NCBI GenBank assembly: GCA_943787185.1
Contig: CALSLL010000005.1
Location: 1-64,000, forward strand
DNA length: 64,000 bases
From: UBA10349 sp003485905
GTDB lineage: Bacteria > Pseudomonadota > Gammaproteobacteria > Arenicellales > Arenicellaceae
Direction of reading: 5' to 3'
Made by a program: the position numbers and the translations under genes. Position 1 is the first letter of the stretch, and every line of letters begins with the position of its first letter. Below, piece after piece: positions 1-7,768 of this stretch. The notes beneath the pieces are model-generated. The model made no database searches. It saw nothing but the letters and a program-made list of their open reading frames with translations, and was not told the origin of the DNA.

Positions 1-225
1 ACTCAAAGCGGCCATTTAATAAAGCTCCCGGTTAGGAGACAGAAATTAAACCTTTGAACATAAAAAGTGGACTCCTGCTCTTGTGTCATAAAGAACATAG
101 TCAGTGGGTAAGCCTTCCAGAGGAATTAGTCTCAAGGAAACCGAGTTAGGGGTTTCTCCAATTTATAGGTTTTGATATTGCGAACCCCATTCAAAAACAA
201 ACAAATTTAGTCGAAATTGATACCT

Positions 226-1179
226 TTATTTTTCTGGACCCAAAGCCATTTTTAATTTCGGTCGATGTTCGGCTAACCTACGTTCCCATGGTGGAAATTC
301 ACCGTACTTTCGCTTCAAATAATTCAGGAATACCTTTATTTTCATGGGAACAAATGCTGTTTTTCGATAATAAGCCGATATGTATCCATGCGTGACTCTC
401 AATTCTGGCAGTAACGTGACTAGTTCACCTGATATCAACTCTTTTTCTATAAAAAAGATTGGTAGCATGCCGAAGCACTGGCCCTGCATGATGGCGGACC
501 GCACTATCCATGCAGAATTACCCCAAATTACGGGATTGAGGTTAACCTCCGAATTTTTGCCATCTGCGGGAAATCTAACAACATTCCCCGGTTCCACATT
601 GTTGTTGTGAGCAAAACTATGTGTTTTTAGCTCTTCGGGTGATCTGGGCATGCCATTCTTCTCTATATACTCAGGTGTAGCAACGATTAAACGGCGAGCG
701 GCTAAAATATCTACTTTTTCAAGTATATTCTTCGTTACCTCAGAGGACTGCAAACTTAAATCAAAACCTTCCTGGACAGGATCACAAAAGCGATCGTGTA
801 CTTGGAGTTCAATATTCAAATCCGGGTGCTCAAGCCGGAAGTTACAGATATCATTAGACAGATATGTTGATGCAAATGAAGAGATGCAGCTAACCCTAAA
901 TGTACCTGTAAGCTCCCATTCAATGGAACTCACAGCTAATCTCGCTTCATCAAAGTCAGATAAAAGGCGAATACAACGTTGATAGTAATCGAGACCCGTA
1001 TCGGTCATTGTTAATTTCCTAGTCGAACGGTGTAAAAGTTGTATTTGAAGAAATGCTTCTAGCTGATTTACACGAGTTGTGACCACTGATTTAGCAGTGC
1101 CAATTTGTCGTGCCGCTTCCGCAAAACTGCCTACCTCCACAACTTTTACATAGGCGCGCATGGAAAGAAGTTCATTCAT
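226..1179 (-). CDS. LysR family transcriptional regulator
   Basis: A 317-residue LysR-type regulator of standard family length. Residues about 1-65 form the winged helix-turn-helix (MRAYVKVVEVGSFAEAARQI, then a recognition helix around SVVTTRVNQLE and the HRSTRKLTMTDTG wing). Residues about 90-300 resemble the periplasmic-binding-protein-like effector domain. It is transcribed divergently from the alkylsulfatase-like gene starting at 1320, with about 140 bp between them, the usual arrangement for a LysR protein controlling its neighbour. The effector cannot be read from the sequence. The family call is secure; the target is inferred from position. Confidence 0.93.
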   Translation of the reverse strand: MNELLSMRAYVKVVEVGSFAEAARQIGTAKSVVTTRVNQLEAFLQIQLLHRSTRKLTMTDTGLDYYQRCIRLLSDFDEARLAVSSIEWELTGTFRVSCISSFASTYLSNDICNFRLEHPDLNIELQVHDRFCDPVQEGFDLSLQSSEVTKNILEKVDILAARRLIVATPEYIEKNGMPRSPEELKTHSFAHNNNVEPGNVVRFPADGKNSEVNLNPVIWGNSAWIVRSAIMQGQCFGMLPIFFIEKELISGELVTLLPELRVTHGYISAYYRKTAFVPMKIKVFLNYLKRKYGEFPPWERRLAEHRPKLKMALGPEK

Positions 1180-1231
1180 TCAAAATTAATCCTCTTTTCA
1201 TTGTTCGGTTTTTACGTACGATGCGGGCGCA

Positions 1232-1245
1232 ATAATGGCTATTAT
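1232..1245. promoter_or_regulatory. Candidate LysR box in the divergent promoter region
   Basis: ATAAT-GGCT-ATTAT is a short dyad between the divergent LysR and hydrolase genes. LysR proteins bind interrupted dyads of roughly this size (T-N11-A type). The call rests only on symmetry and position. Confidence 0.3.
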
Positions 1246-1319
1246 CATGGTTGTGGACTTCAATTACAATCTCGTCCATTCACCAGCTATATGCTTACTT
1301 TCTCAGGAGACAGCGAATA

Positions 1320-2762
1320 ATGTTCGATTTCAGTTCATCGTCTAAAAGGATATCCAGGAATTATCTACTCTCATTTTTCAACGTAACTGGCTTTGTGCTT
1401 GCCATTCTTATTGGTTTTCCCTCAACAAGCAGTGCGCAGGTTAGCGACGCGACTACGCGATTGATTGAGCGCAATAAGATGTTTGATAAACAGATTATTC
1501 GAGTTGCCGACAATGTTTATACAGCTATAGGCTATACGGTCTCAGCAAACAGTATGATTGTTGGAGACGAGGGCGTCATTATCGTTGACCCCGGTCAAAT
1601 ACCCGCTGCATCGCAACTGGTCAGACAAGAGTTCGAGAAAATTACAGATAAACCTGTTCGAGCCATCATCTATACTCATGGGCATGGTGATCACACTAAT
1701 GGCGCTATAGCCTTTTACGAAGAAGATCAGGGCATACAGATATGGCAACGAGATAACTATGATTCTGAAAATAGGCGGCAGGCTCAAGCCGGGCTCGCCG
1801 GTGGAGCAAGACCCTCGAATACCCAGGGATTTGATTTGCCCGACGAACAAAAGATTGGTGTTGGGGTTGCGATTCCACCGGCACGGCCTCCATCTGGCAA
1901 CTTGAACACGGCAGGGACGAATAGTCAGCCTGCTAGACGACCCTCCGGTACAGTTCCACCAACTCATACTTTTGGCGAAGATCGAATTTCACTAGAAATC
2001 GCAGGGGTAAAGCTGGACCTAGTCGCGGCACCGGGAGAGACGGATGACCAGCTTTATGTTTGGTTGCCGGAACAACGCGTGATATTTGCCGGCGATAACT
2101 TTTATCAGTCATGGCCCAATGTATATCCATTGCGTGGCACCGCAAGACGATCTGCCCGTGATTGGATTACGAGTCTCGCGAGTATGAGAGATGAGAACCC
2201 CTTGGCTTTAGTAGGTGGCCATACAACGCCGATAACCGAAGAGACTATGACTGTCATTACCAACTACCACGATGCGCTGAAATGGGTACATGATAAAACG
2301 ATAGAAGGTGCAAAGAAGTTTATGACTCCAGATGAACTCGTGGACTACGCCGCTTTACCTGATCATCTAGCTAATTTGGATTATCTACAAGAATATTACG
2401 GCAGTATTTGGGGTACGGTTAGAGATATCTATGCGCAAGACCTTGGCTGGTTTGACGGTAATGTATTAAATCTTCACAGAGAAAACCCTGTTCAACAAGC
2501 GCAGCGGATTGCTGACCTTGTTGGCGGTGTTGATAATTTAATGCAGAGGGCACAGGTAGAAATGGATTCAGGTGATGAGTTGGGTGCTGCGCAACTGGCC
2601 AGGCACGTTACTAAATTGCAGCCCAATAATGCTGATGCTTTTCAGCTTCTCGGTGATGCTTTGGCAATTATTGCCGAACGTACGTTTAATGCCCCAGCAC
2701 GAAATTACACTTTTTCCTCTTCAAACCGATATTTAAAAAATGCAGCTGATTTACGAAAGTAA
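1320..2762 (+). CDS. Exported MBL-fold hydrolase, alkylsulfatase-like
   Basis: The metallo-beta-lactamase metal motif is clear: HGHGDH at residues 120-125, followed by the region ending GETDDQLYVWLPEQ, then FAGDNFYQSWPN and GGHTTPI, an arrangement typical of SdsA1/linear alkylsulfatases. A hydrophobic stretch at residues 18-39 ending TSSAQ looks like a signal peptide, so it should act in the periplasm. After the MBL core comes the helical dimerization region, ending near NAPARNYTFSSSNRYLKN. At about 480 residues it is shorter than classical alkylsulfatases of about 650, apparently because the C-terminal SCP2-like domain is absent. The ATG at 1320 is chosen over an upstream one because AGGAG lies just before it. 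The substrate (an alkyl sulfate or another ester) is inferred. Confidence 0.85.
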   Translation: MFDFSSSSKRISRNYLLSFFNVTGFVLAILIGFPSTSSAQVSDATTRLIERNKMFDKQIIRVADNVYTAIGYTVSANSMIVGDEGVIIVDPGQIPAASQLVRQEFEKITDKPVRAIIYTHGHGDHTNGAIAFYEEDQGIQIWQRDNYDSENRRQAQAGLAGGARPSNTQGFDLPDEQKIGVGVAIPPARPPSGNLNTAGTNSQPARRPSGTVPPTHTFGEDRISLEIAGVKLDLVAAPGETDDQLYVWLPEQRVIFAGDNFYQSWPNVYPLRGTARRSARDWITSLASMRDENPLALVGGHTTPITEETMTVITNYHDALKWVHDKTIEGAKKFMTPDELVDYAALPDHLANLDYLQEYYGSIWGTVRDIYAQDLGWFDGNVLNLHRENPVQQAQRIADLVGGVDNLMQRAQVEMDSGDELGAAQLARHVTKLQPNNADAFQLLGDALAIIAERTFNAPARNYTFSSSNRYLKNAADLRK

Positions 2763-2782
2763 TCGCCGAGATAAAATATGGC

Positions 2783-2814
2783 GAATGACCGCTATGGGCA
2801 AAAAGTAGTCATTG
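2783..2814. repeat. Palindromic intergenic repeat, copy 1
   Basis: An imperfect inverted repeat with arms GAATGACCGCT and AGTAGTCATTG around a GGGCAAA centre. It resembles the copies at 3332-3363, 5566-5592 and the one split by the IS30 element (7752-7767 plus 8999-9014). It sits just downstream of the hydrolase gene. REP-like by appearance. Confidence 0.65.
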
Positions 2815-2860
2815 GCTCGTACGAGATATTGAACCGCTAAAGATTTGGAGGAGAATAAAA

Positions 2861-3337
2861 TTGGCACTTCCTAATTGGGTTTGGAAAGAAACTGCTGAGG
2901 TTCTCGGTGTCGTCGGGATTATCGCTGGTATTGTTTTTCTCGGGTTCGAGCTTCGCCAGAACAATGAGTTAATGGAGGCTGAGACCAGACGTGGTTTATT
3001 GGAAATAAACCTTGGTCTATGGGGGCAGGTTACCAATACCCCAGATCTCGCCATGTTGCTCGTGAAAGACCGCAGTGGTGAGACGCTCGCGGTGGAGGAA
3101 GAGTTTCGCCTAAACACCTTCTGGATGGGCGCGCTTTCGTCGATCGAATGGGCGTACCTAGAGAACTCAAGCTTGGAACGTTTCATTGTGCCTAACCGAA
3201 GGAACTGGAAGGCTTACGGCTCCTACAGAAGAGCTTGGGAGGGGGGCGGGCTTGGGTCGGTGGCTGCCGGAAGAGATAACTTCGACCCTAGGTTTATAGA
3301 GTTCTTTGATCAGAATATCAGCAATGTTGCCGAATGA
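2861..3337 (+). CDS. Small membrane protein, paralogue of 3385-3843
   Basis: A 158-residue protein of unknown function. An N-terminal hydrophobic helix (LGVVGIIAGIVFLGFELRQNN, residues about 12-32) is followed by a mostly soluble helical domain. The TTG start at 2861 is preceded by GGAGGAG at good spacing, which decides the start. The next gene encodes a protein with the same N-terminal pattern (VGVIAGIIFLGYEIQQNN), so the two are tandem paralogues. The stop codon lies inside the palindromic repeat at 3332. I recognise the pattern as common in marine Gammaproteobacteria but know no function. Confidence 0.75.
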   Translation: MALPNWVWKETAEVLGVVGIIAGIVFLGFELRQNNELMEAETRRGLLEINLGLWGQVTNTPDLAMLLVKDRSGETLAVEEEFRLNTFWMGALSSIEWAYLENSSLERFIVPNRRNWKAYGSYRRAWEGGGLGSVAAGRDNFDPRFIEFFDQNISNVAE

Positions 3338-3363
3338 CTGCTTTGGGCAATTAGCCGTCATTC
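3332..3363. repeat. Palindromic intergenic repeat, copy 2
   Basis: Arms GAATGACTGC and GCCGTCATTC flank a TTTGGGCAATTA centre. This is the most symmetric copy of the family. The TGA inside its left arm is the stop codon of the preceding small membrane protein, so the repeat overlaps coding sequence. Confidence 0.75.
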
Positions 3364-3384
3364 ACCAGTAAGGTACAAGAAACT

Positions 3385-3843
3385 ATGAATATGGATAGCC
3401 TAAATAAATGGTTAATGCTGGCTGCAAATGTTGGTGTAATTGCCGGAATTATCTTTCTAGGATATGAGATACAGCAGAACAACGATCAGCTGCAATCACA
3501 GTCTAGAGCTAGTGTTCATAGCATGCATACCGAGATACAAAGAGCTCTTTATGAAAATGCTGGTGGTTTGGCAGACGCAATGAGGAAATCCATAGCTGGT
3601 GATCCGTTAACATCAAGCGAACCACTTCAGATTGCTGCCTTCATAGCCTCGACTTTAAGGACGATGGAGTTTATGTTTCAGGAAGATCCCGAGTACTTAC
3701 GCGCAAATAGCGGATGGGTAATACTTTACTTTTCAAACTTACCGGGACTCCTGGAGTTATATGACCGAACTAGAGACGCCCGCGATTCGGAATTCAAGTA
3801 TACCTACTCACGATTCATTACCTATATCGAACTCTTAGCCTGA
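3385..3843 (+). CDS. Small membrane protein, paralogue of 2861-3337
   Basis: A 152-residue protein with an N-terminal membrane helix (LAANVGVIAGIIFLGYEIQQ, residues about 12-31), then a soluble helical region. It matches the upstream neighbour best in the helix and the following QNN(D/E) segment. The 3' end overlaps the convergent DUF6152 gene by 9 bp. Function unknown; the tandem pair looks like a local duplication that has diverged. Confidence 0.75.
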   Translation: MNMDSLNKWLMLAANVGVIAGIIFLGYEIQQNNDQLQSQSRASVHSMHTEIQRALYENAGGLADAMRKSIAGDPLTSSEPLQIAAFIASTLRTMEFMFQEDPEYLRANSGWVILYFSNLPGLLELYDRTRDARDSEFKYTYSRFITYIELLA

Positions 3844-4884
3844 CTGACAGTCATAAGGCTGGACTTCGGCGCCCGGTACTCTTAGCCAAGATTTATTTAC
3901 CACTACAGGTTCGATAAATATATCAGAGTCAGTGATAGTCATCGTATAGTTCAGACGCTTTCCGCCTGCTAAGGGCGTAAACTTTTCTACATAGACGGTA
4001 TCTTCACTATTTGGAACGCCGGTCATATCGACATACGGCCAACTGCTCTTTAGAGTGGTAACGACCAAAGCATTCTCTTCCCACTTACCAAATGAGTGAC
4101 CCATCAGCTCGGCACTGAGGTCTGAGGCATCGATGGCTTCGCTCATTCTAATCTCGCGCACCGCATCACCCTCTTCCATACGAACAGTAATAACCTTACC
4201 ATTATCGACCAGCTCCATTGGGTATGGTTGTTCCATGATTGTTGGCATTCCCTTGTGGACACATTCGCCTTTAAAAATTGGATTATCGTAGAGCTCATAA
4301 TTTGCCCGTGCAGTAGTAGCGGCCTCAGTAAGCTCAAAAGAGTAACGGGTAAATAATACTACTTCACTAGGACTGGCAAGACTGGTACTCCAGGTATCGA
4401 AGATGCTGTTAGTGGCTCCTTCGGGTGCGACCATATCAGCTTCAGTGACCATCCACTTACCTTCATCACCAGTAAGCTCACTGGCCCAACGCGGTTTCTT
4501 GCCTGGCATGAACACAATCTCGCTACCGTCTGAGATAAGCATATTGGTCACAAATATATCCGCTCCACCGCCTTTCCCCGGCCAACCGGCAATTCGTACT
4601 TGATCGCCAACTCTTACTGTCTCCGGTGTGATATTCATTCGCTTCAATATGCTGACCGCATTCGCCTCTACCTGCCACACACGCATGCTTCCATCTGCCT
4701 CTTGTGAGCGCAGTTCAAACGATGCGTGTGGATTTCGCCAAACCAACCCTGTGACTTCACCTTCAATTTCAACAGTCTGAGTAGGGTCAAAAAAAAGCCA
4801 CGGCGAATGATGCGCAACTGCGACTGTCGAGAATACAGAAAATATAAGTCCAAAGGACAGCTTAGATAGTTTCATATAGACCAT
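3835..4884 (-). CDS. Exported DUF6152 protein fused to a C-terminal partner domain
   Basis: A 349-residue exported protein. The signal peptide ends AVA, and the mature protein would begin HHSPWLFFDP. The DUF6152 domain (about 25-135) carries VEIEGEVTGLVWRNPHASFE and a W-x-V-E segment. The C-terminal domain (about 190-345) has a C-x4-GMP motif, PYPMEL, GHSFGKWEENALVVTT, YTMTITDSDIFIEP and a terminal YDC. That second domain matches the standalone proteins at 41277 and 42457 and the fusion at 34920. Translation may start at the inner methionine (MKLSKL, 4875). Function is unknown; export and the histidines suggest a periplasmic metal- or ligand-binding role, which is inference. Confidence 0.8.
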   Translation of the reverse strand: MVYMKLSKLSFGLIFSVFSTVAVAHHSPWLFFDPTQTVEIEGEVTGLVWRNPHASFELRSQEADGSMRVWQVEANAVSILKRMNITPETVRVGDQVRIAGWPGKGGGADIFVTNMLISDGSEIVFMPGKKPRWASELTGDEGKWMVTEADMVAPEGATNSIFDTWSTSLASPSEVVLFTRYSFELTEAATTARANYELYDNPIFKGECVHKGMPTIMEQPYPMELVDNGKVITVRMEEGDAVREIRMSEAIDASDLSAELMGHSFGKWEENALVVTTLKSSWPYVDMTGVPNSEDTVYVEKFTPLAGGKRLNYTMTITDSDIFIEPVVVNKSWLRVPGAEVQPYDCQSG

Positions 4885-5176
4885 TAGAATATTTATAAAA
4901 TCGCATTATAATTATTGTGATAACGTCGTACAAGCTCGATGCTGTCGCTGGATTATATGCCGTGTTTCCTCCGGGCCGATTTGCATCAGCCGGTCGTACG
5001 GCTTTTGTAAATTTCCTAATTGATCACTTAACTGCTTGAATATCCGTTCGTTTTCCGGGATTACTAGTTAATATTCGGGCATACTAGCCGGATAAGGCAT
5101 TTGTGAGTTCTTATAGATATCAGAATCTAGCGATGGTTCCCACTCGATAAATATTTCTCAAAATCGGCGATACATT

Positions 5177-5389
5177 ATGTCAAAGCACGATAAAAAACAC
5201 CTTGAAGCCATTCTTGAGCAAGTTAGCCCAACGCGTCGAAAGTTTCTTCGAAGCAGTCTAATCGCTGGCGGAGCAGCAGCTTTGGCAGCGCCAGTTTCTT
5301 CGTTACTAGCTCAAGAAGAGGAAGTAGCTCCTACTGCTGCTGGTAAAGGTAAAGGTAAAGGTAAAGGTAAAGGTAAGGTAAAGGTATAG
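5177..5389 (+). CDS. Tat-signal Gly-Lys repeat protein, frame broken near the 3' end
   Basis: The N terminus carries a twin-arginine-like signal (TRRKFLRSSLIAGGAAALAAP, ending SSLLAQ), so the product should be exported folded or with a cofactor. The remainder is EEEVAPTAA followed by Gly-Lys pairs encoded by GGTAAA hexamers. One hexamer (5372-5376) lacks a base, and this frame stops at 5389. In the shifted frame the repeat continues as GK and GI pairs to a stop at 5460, ending DKVTPCETGYCTGYC. Restoring one base gives a 94-residue protein with three C-terminal cysteines. It is either a true frameshift, a slippage site or a sequence error. No enzymatic function recognised. The 290 bp upstream hold no gene, only a short AGCCG/CGGCT hairpin at 4988-5003. 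Confidence 0.6.
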   Translation: MSKHDKKHLEAILEQVSPTRRKFLRSSLIAGGAAALAAPVSSLLAQEEEVAPTAAGKGKGKGKGKGKVKV

Positions 5390-5412
5390 GTAAAGGTATA
5401 GGTAAAGGTATA
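5342..5412. repeat. GGTAAA/GGTATA hexamer tandem repeat
   Basis: Twelve hexamers in a row: five GGTAAA, one five-base GGTAA (5372-5376), then alternating GGTAAA and GGTATA. Whole-unit changes keep frame; the single short unit does not. Confidence 0.9.
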
Positions 5413-5565
5413 GATAAAGTAACCCCGTGCGAAACCGGTTATTGTACTGGTTACTGCTAGGCTTCATACAATCAAATTGATCTTTATCCTTTATAAAAAA
5501 GCTATGGTGTAGCCACTACAGAATAATTAACCGGAGGTTCAGGTCTAAGAACTGTGGTTATTAAT

Positions 5566-5592
5566 ACTGCTTTGGGCAATTAACAGCCATTC
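5566..5592. repeat. Palindromic intergenic repeat, copy 3
   Basis: The core ACTGCTTTGGGCAATTA followed by ACAGCCATTC matches copy 2 at 3332-3363 closely, but the outer left arm is degraded. Confidence 0.65.
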
Positions 5593-5914
5593 TTAATGTA
5601 AGGGGTATCACCTAATCTCTGACATTTGTAGCGCTCTCCTTTTAAAACGAAGCGAGTATGACAAGGACGTACCCACCCCTATTCCATTAGAAACCGTTTT
5701 TGCCCCCCACCCCATCCAAATACCCCCTCCATGCCTGAAATGAGGCCATTTAGGGCGTTTCTCAGACCTATCTCTATCAACTAGGGCTACCCTACCAGTA
5801 AGCCACTATAGGTCTGAAAAAGGGGTGGATTGAGCACTTTTCAGAGCAGCGTATTTGGTAGGTAATAGGTAGGGTTATAAGTGCCTATAAATATTCGATT
5901 AAATGCGTAATTAG

Positions 5915-5944
5915 CCTCTGACGTGTCCGATAACCAGAGGTTTT
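5915..5944 (+). terminator. Possible hairpin terminator
   Basis: CCTCTG and CAGAGG (5915-5920 and 5935-5940) form a stem directly followed by TTTT on the plus strand. The 14-nt loop is long and no plus-strand gene lies immediately upstream, so this is weak. Confidence 0.25.
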
Positions 5945-5996
5945 AACAGGTTCTGATGCTCTCTCTAACGTGCGTAAAAAGTCCGGTTTTGAGATG

Positions 5997-7649
5997 TCAT
6001 CGATGGTCTTCAGCCAGCTTGGCGGCAATCCAAGAGTAGGCTTCCTGAACGTCGTAGTTACCGCCATGCGGTTTGAGCCATGCTAGCTCAAAACTGACAT
6101 CCTCAACTGAAGGGTCGTTCACAATCGCATAGTAAAGCGCAACTTGAAGCGCAAATGCGGTATCGCGGTCAACCATACCGTGACGAACATACCAGTATGG
6201 GGCGCTGTCGGCATCCGTTCCCAGATAGGGCATTGGGTTGACCATTTTTAGTTGTGTATCAAGCAGAGAGGTAGGCTCAATAATATAATTGCTCCATTCC
6301 TGACCAATATCGTCAAGACCAGTGCCATCGCCTTTAACCTCATTGTTATTCCAGGCGTATTCAGTGAAGTTGGAGTACTCCAAATAGTCGGGTCCAAACA
6401 GAGTATTTTCGCCACCGCCACCTCGATTACCAGTACTCGCAGTCGTATCAAACCCCGGAACCGTCTTCAGAGCCCGAGATTTAATCACAAATCGCAGGAA
6501 GAGCTCGTAGTCGATATCAGCAATTTGGCCGTTTTCGATCCTAAGCCAGTCATTGACCAAGGTCTGACTGCCGAAGCGACTTACAAGCACGAAGTCCTCA
6601 CCAATGGCAGGAATTTCAACCCCCTCTGCGATGGCCTCTTCAGTTTCCCTTTTTAAATGGGCGACGATAACATCAGCCATGTTATCCCCGGTAAGCTGTG
6701 TGCCATCCTCCAGTCTAAGGCCGAGGCCAGCTAGGTAATTAGGATAACTCAGAGCTAGTTCCAACGATGCTTCTTGCATCTGTTCGGTGTATTCCTCACG
6801 CACGTTATTAGAGGCATCCCGCACCGCGTTGTACTGCCACTCATATGCAGCATCCGAATGACCGAGATCCGTGATTGGGCAATACGCAATTGTAGCGAAG
6901 ACATCATCTCGCAGACTACTACTGCCATCTTCGTCGATACCGGCCGCACCGATTGCCGCTAGATAAGGCTGGTAGTCTGGACTGTTGCCACTAGCGGCGA
7001 CCGCAACCGACAAAGCACCACCACCGCTGGAACCTGTAATAATCACGCGCTCAGCCGAACCAGACATTACTGCATCATTAAGTCGTAGATAGCGAATCGC
7101 CGCTTTCGCATCTACTACCGCTGCCGGTGCTTTACCACCCCAGCTATCGTCAGCTGTTACGGCACCGCGACTTCGGGTGCCTGCGCTGGCGATTACGTAA
7201 CCGGCCTTAAGTGCTGCCCCAACTCGGTCAGTATCGCTGTTACTGACGTAGGCTCCACCCTCTTCAACACTTCGCGGCGCCATACTGGCACGCCAACCGC
7301 CATTGCCCACATATAAGATGATAGCGGTGTTGGTACTCTCATACGCGATTTGCGGCACAAATATGTTCATGCTCTGATACGCATAAGGATCAGGGAGTAC
7401 GGTCGGTCTCCTGCCTCCAGGCTGATTTTCAGCCATCCGAACTGGGTTGGCCACATAAACCACCTGATATTGACGCACTTCCATAGGCTCACCGTCGACA
7501 CTGACATCAAGCGTCATGTATGCCTCTGGATCAAAGATTAGAGCTTCATCGTTAGAGGGTATCATCTGCGCGAGTAGTGAAGAACTCGCGACAACGATTG
7601 TAATAAACAACCCCACCAAGACAGTACTTTTATTTTTCATAACAGGCAT
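5997..7649 (-). CDS. Exported serine hydrolase, subtype B tannase-like
   Basis: A 550-residue alpha/beta hydrolase. The N terminus (MKNKSTVLVGLFITIVVASSSLLAQ) is a signal peptide. The nucleophile elbow GSSGGGALSVAVAASG is near residues 207-222, preceded by AAIRYLRLNDAVMSGSAERVIIT. Near the C terminus APYWYVRHGMVDRDTAFAL and WLKPHGGNYDV may supply the acid and histidine. Length, elbow and layout resemble bacterial subtype B tannases and related feruloyl-esterase-like hydrolases. The substrate is not determinable. Translation may begin at the second methionine (7640). Confidence 0.7.
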   Translation of the reverse strand: MPVMKNKSTVLVGLFITIVVASSSLLAQMIPSNDEALIFDPEAYMTLDVSVDGEPMEVRQYQVVYVANPVRMAENQPGGRRPTVLPDPYAYQSMNIFVPQIAYESTNTAIILYVGNGGWRASMAPRSVEEGGAYVSNSDTDRVGAALKAGYVIASAGTRSRGAVTADDSWGGKAPAAVVDAKAAIRYLRLNDAVMSGSAERVIITGSSGGGALSVAVAASGNSPDYQPYLAAIGAAGIDEDGSSSLRDDVFATIAYCPITDLGHSDAAYEWQYNAVRDASNNVREEYTEQMQEASLELALSYPNYLAGLGLRLEDGTQLTGDNMADVIVAHLKRETEEAIAEGVEIPAIGEDFVLVSRFGSQTLVNDWLRIENGQIADIDYELFLRFVIKSRALKTVPGFDTTASTGNRGGGGENTLFGPDYLEYSNFTEYAWNNNEVKGDGTGLDDIGQEWSNYIIEPTSLLDTQLKMVNPMPYLGTDADSAPYWYVRHGMVDRDTAFALQVALYYAIVNDPSVEDVSFELAWLKPHGGNYDVQEAYSWIAAKLAEDHR

Positions 7650-7751
7650 ACCTAATTGAGGAATAACAGGCGCAACGCCAGAATTCTGTTTATATGATCC
7701 ATGCTCTGTATCCTACTGGTAGATCATATATGGTTCAATTCTAGACACGAC

Positions 7752-7767
7752 GAATGACTGATTTGGG
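7752..7767. repeat. Palindromic repeat copy 4, left half (split by the IS)
   Basis: GAATGACTGATTTGGG is the left half of the palindromic repeat. Its right half, CAATTAACGGCCATT, resumes at 8999-9013 on the other side of the IS30-family element. Joining the halves rebuilds a copy very close to the one at 3332-3363. Confidence 0.75.
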
Positions 7768-7768
7768 T

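Larger units (their letters stand above)
5461..5996. other. Gene-free region with inverted repeats
   Basis: I see no convincing gene here. It contains palindromic repeat copy 3 (5566-5592), C-rich stretches near 5703-5730, a 10-bp perfect inverted repeat TCAGACCTAT (5762-5771) with ATAGGTCTGA (5808-5817), and a possible terminator hairpin at 5915-5944. An open frame at 5885-6067 on the minus strand overlaps the hydrolase 3' end and has no coding character. Confidence 0.6.

Noticed and set aside
1..225. Left edge considered for a partial gene
   Set aside because: All frames contain stops within short distances and no recognisable protein or RNA feature is seen.
380..982. Two plus-strand open frames (380-610 and 650-982)
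   Set aside because: They lie wholly inside the LysR gene on the opposite strand, which has clear family homology.
5342..5412. Hexamer array considered as CRISPR-like
   Set aside because: Contiguous 6-bp units without spacers that encode Gly-Lys; a microsatellite in a coding region.
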